A stretch of 6,721 nucleotides of DNA, taken from Spirochaetota bacterium (GTDB lineage Bacteria; Spirochaetota; Spirochaetia; SZUA-6). The translations under genes and the position numbers were made by a program. The stretch's first letter is position 1. Every line of letters begins with the position of its first letter. The notes below the pieces were generated by a model. It saw only the letters and a list, made by a program, of their open reading frames with translations, searched no databases and was not told where the DNA came from. Of this stretch, positions 6,567 to 6,721 are shown piece by piece. The stretch is taken from contig QNBI01000116.1 in assembly GCA_003641675.1 (NCBI GenBank), positions 1-6,721 of the forward strand. The letters run 5' to 3'.

Positions 6567-6596
6567 ATTATACAATTAATGAGATTCTTTAGTCAA
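6567..6596 (-). promoter_or_regulatory. sigma70-type promoter of the repressor gene, probably giving leaderless mRNA
   Basis: TTGACT (6596-6591), 18-bp spacer, TATAAT (6572-6567) on the minus strand. Only TCAAT separates the -10 from the ATG at 6561, so the expected transcription start falls on or within a base or two of the A of the start codon. The -10 region, AATTGTATAATT, resembles a shortened operator and shares the 11-mer ATTAATTGTAT with the transporter promoter. Confidence 0.75.
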
Positions 6597-6598
6597 GA

Positions 6599-6614
6599 AT
6601 TATACCATACAATT
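6599..6614. promoter_or_regulatory. upstream operator copy at the repressor promoter
   Basis: ATTATACCATACAATT is identical over 16 bases to 5395-5410 at the transporter promoter. It lies 2 bp upstream of the repressor's -35 hexamer, in an otherwise unrelated context, so the match is unlikely to be chance. On the minus strand it contains TGGTATAAT, an extended -10 form, but with no recognisable -35 at 16-18 bp, so a second start from here (about 31 nt leader) is only a weak possibility. Autoregulation is inferred. Confidence 0.75.
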
Positions 6615-6627
6615 TTACAATTCTTTC

Positions 6628-6642
6628 ATTATGCCATTCAGC
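6628..6642. promoter_or_regulatory. possible degenerate fourth operator copy
   Basis: ATTATGCCATTCAGC matches ATTATACCATACAAT at 11 of its first 13 bases and lies 29 bp from the 6599 site, again near three helical turns. The right half-site has decayed. It could support cooperative binding at the repressor promoter, or be coincidence in AT-rich DNA. Confidence 0.3.
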
Positions 6643-6721
6643 TGTAGTGCATGCGGTACCGCGAGTAAACAAAGTAGTCGCTGTGGCTGTGAATGGTAAG
6701 AATCTGGAGATGGGGATGCCA
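6643..6721. other. unassigned right-edge sequence, more GC-rich than its surroundings
   Basis: About half of these bases are G or C, against roughly a quarter in the 80 bp beside it. It contains the 10-bp palindrome GCGGTACCGC (6653-6662) next to GCATGC (6649-6654), and TGAATGG (6690-6696), the inverse of CCATTCA (6634-6640). A plus-strand frame stays open from a possible GTG at 6647 to the edge, and a minus-strand frame stays open from the edge to a TAA at 6591-6589. Neither has a recognisable motif and the GTG has no ribosome binding site. It could be the end of an upstream gene, a repeat, or a structured intergenic element. Confidence 0.35.

Noticed and set aside
6647..6721. Divergent plus-strand gene starting with GTG at 6647
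   Set aside because: Only 25 codons are visible, with no ribosome binding site and no recognisable motif; the minus-strand frame is equally open, so neither is called.

Overview
The window holds one sugar-uptake locus, read entirely from the minus strand (right to left). The base composition is moderately AT-rich and the genes are tightly packed. The best taxonomic guess is a spirochaete (Spirochaetota). The main support is the binding protein's N-terminus: a Sec signal ending in ...MLFAAGQGE with no lipobox cysteine, a form I associate with spirochaete sugar-binding proteins. The frequent TTG starts fit but prove little, and a Firmicute or Thermotogota source cannot be excluded.

Layout in the direction of transcription. 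At the right edge, 6643-6721 is an unassigned, more GC-rich stretch. Next come a putative operator and a near-consensus sigma70-type promoter (6567-6614). This promoter drives a one-component repressor (5449-6561) with a GntR-type DNA-binding head and a LacI-type sugar-sensing body. Its start codon lies only 5 nt past the -10 hexamer, so the mRNA is probably leaderless. A 117-bp gap follows, with a second strong promoter (5395-5422) that is overlapped by the same operator motif plus an inverted copy (5362-5410). This promoter serves an operon of inner-membrane permease 1 (4417-5331), permease 2 (3522-4436, overlapping the first), a large periplasmic solute-binding protein (1901-3454), a cytoplasmic NagZ-like GH3 glycosidase (56-1795), and the first seven codons of another gene running off the left edge (1-21). 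GC-rich hairpins flank the binding-protein cistron on both sides.

Inferred function: the binding protein captures an oligosaccharide and the LplB/LplC(YtcP)-type CUT1 permeases import it. The ATPase is not in the window and is presumably a shared MsmK-type subunit encoded elsewhere. The GH3 enzyme then removes a terminal sugar, most likely beta-linked N-acetylhexosamine, in the cytoplasm. The repressor would be released by the imported sugar or a product of it. A 15-16 bp motif recurs at both promoters, suggesting a self-contained regulon with autoregulation and possibly DNA looping around the repressor gene.

I found no mobile element, CRISPR array, tRNA or rRNA gene. The gene families are ordinary. 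The most interesting content is regulatory: the shared operator, the leaderless repressor and the hairpin-bracketed binding-protein gene. The active-site variations in the GH3 enzyme are also notable.
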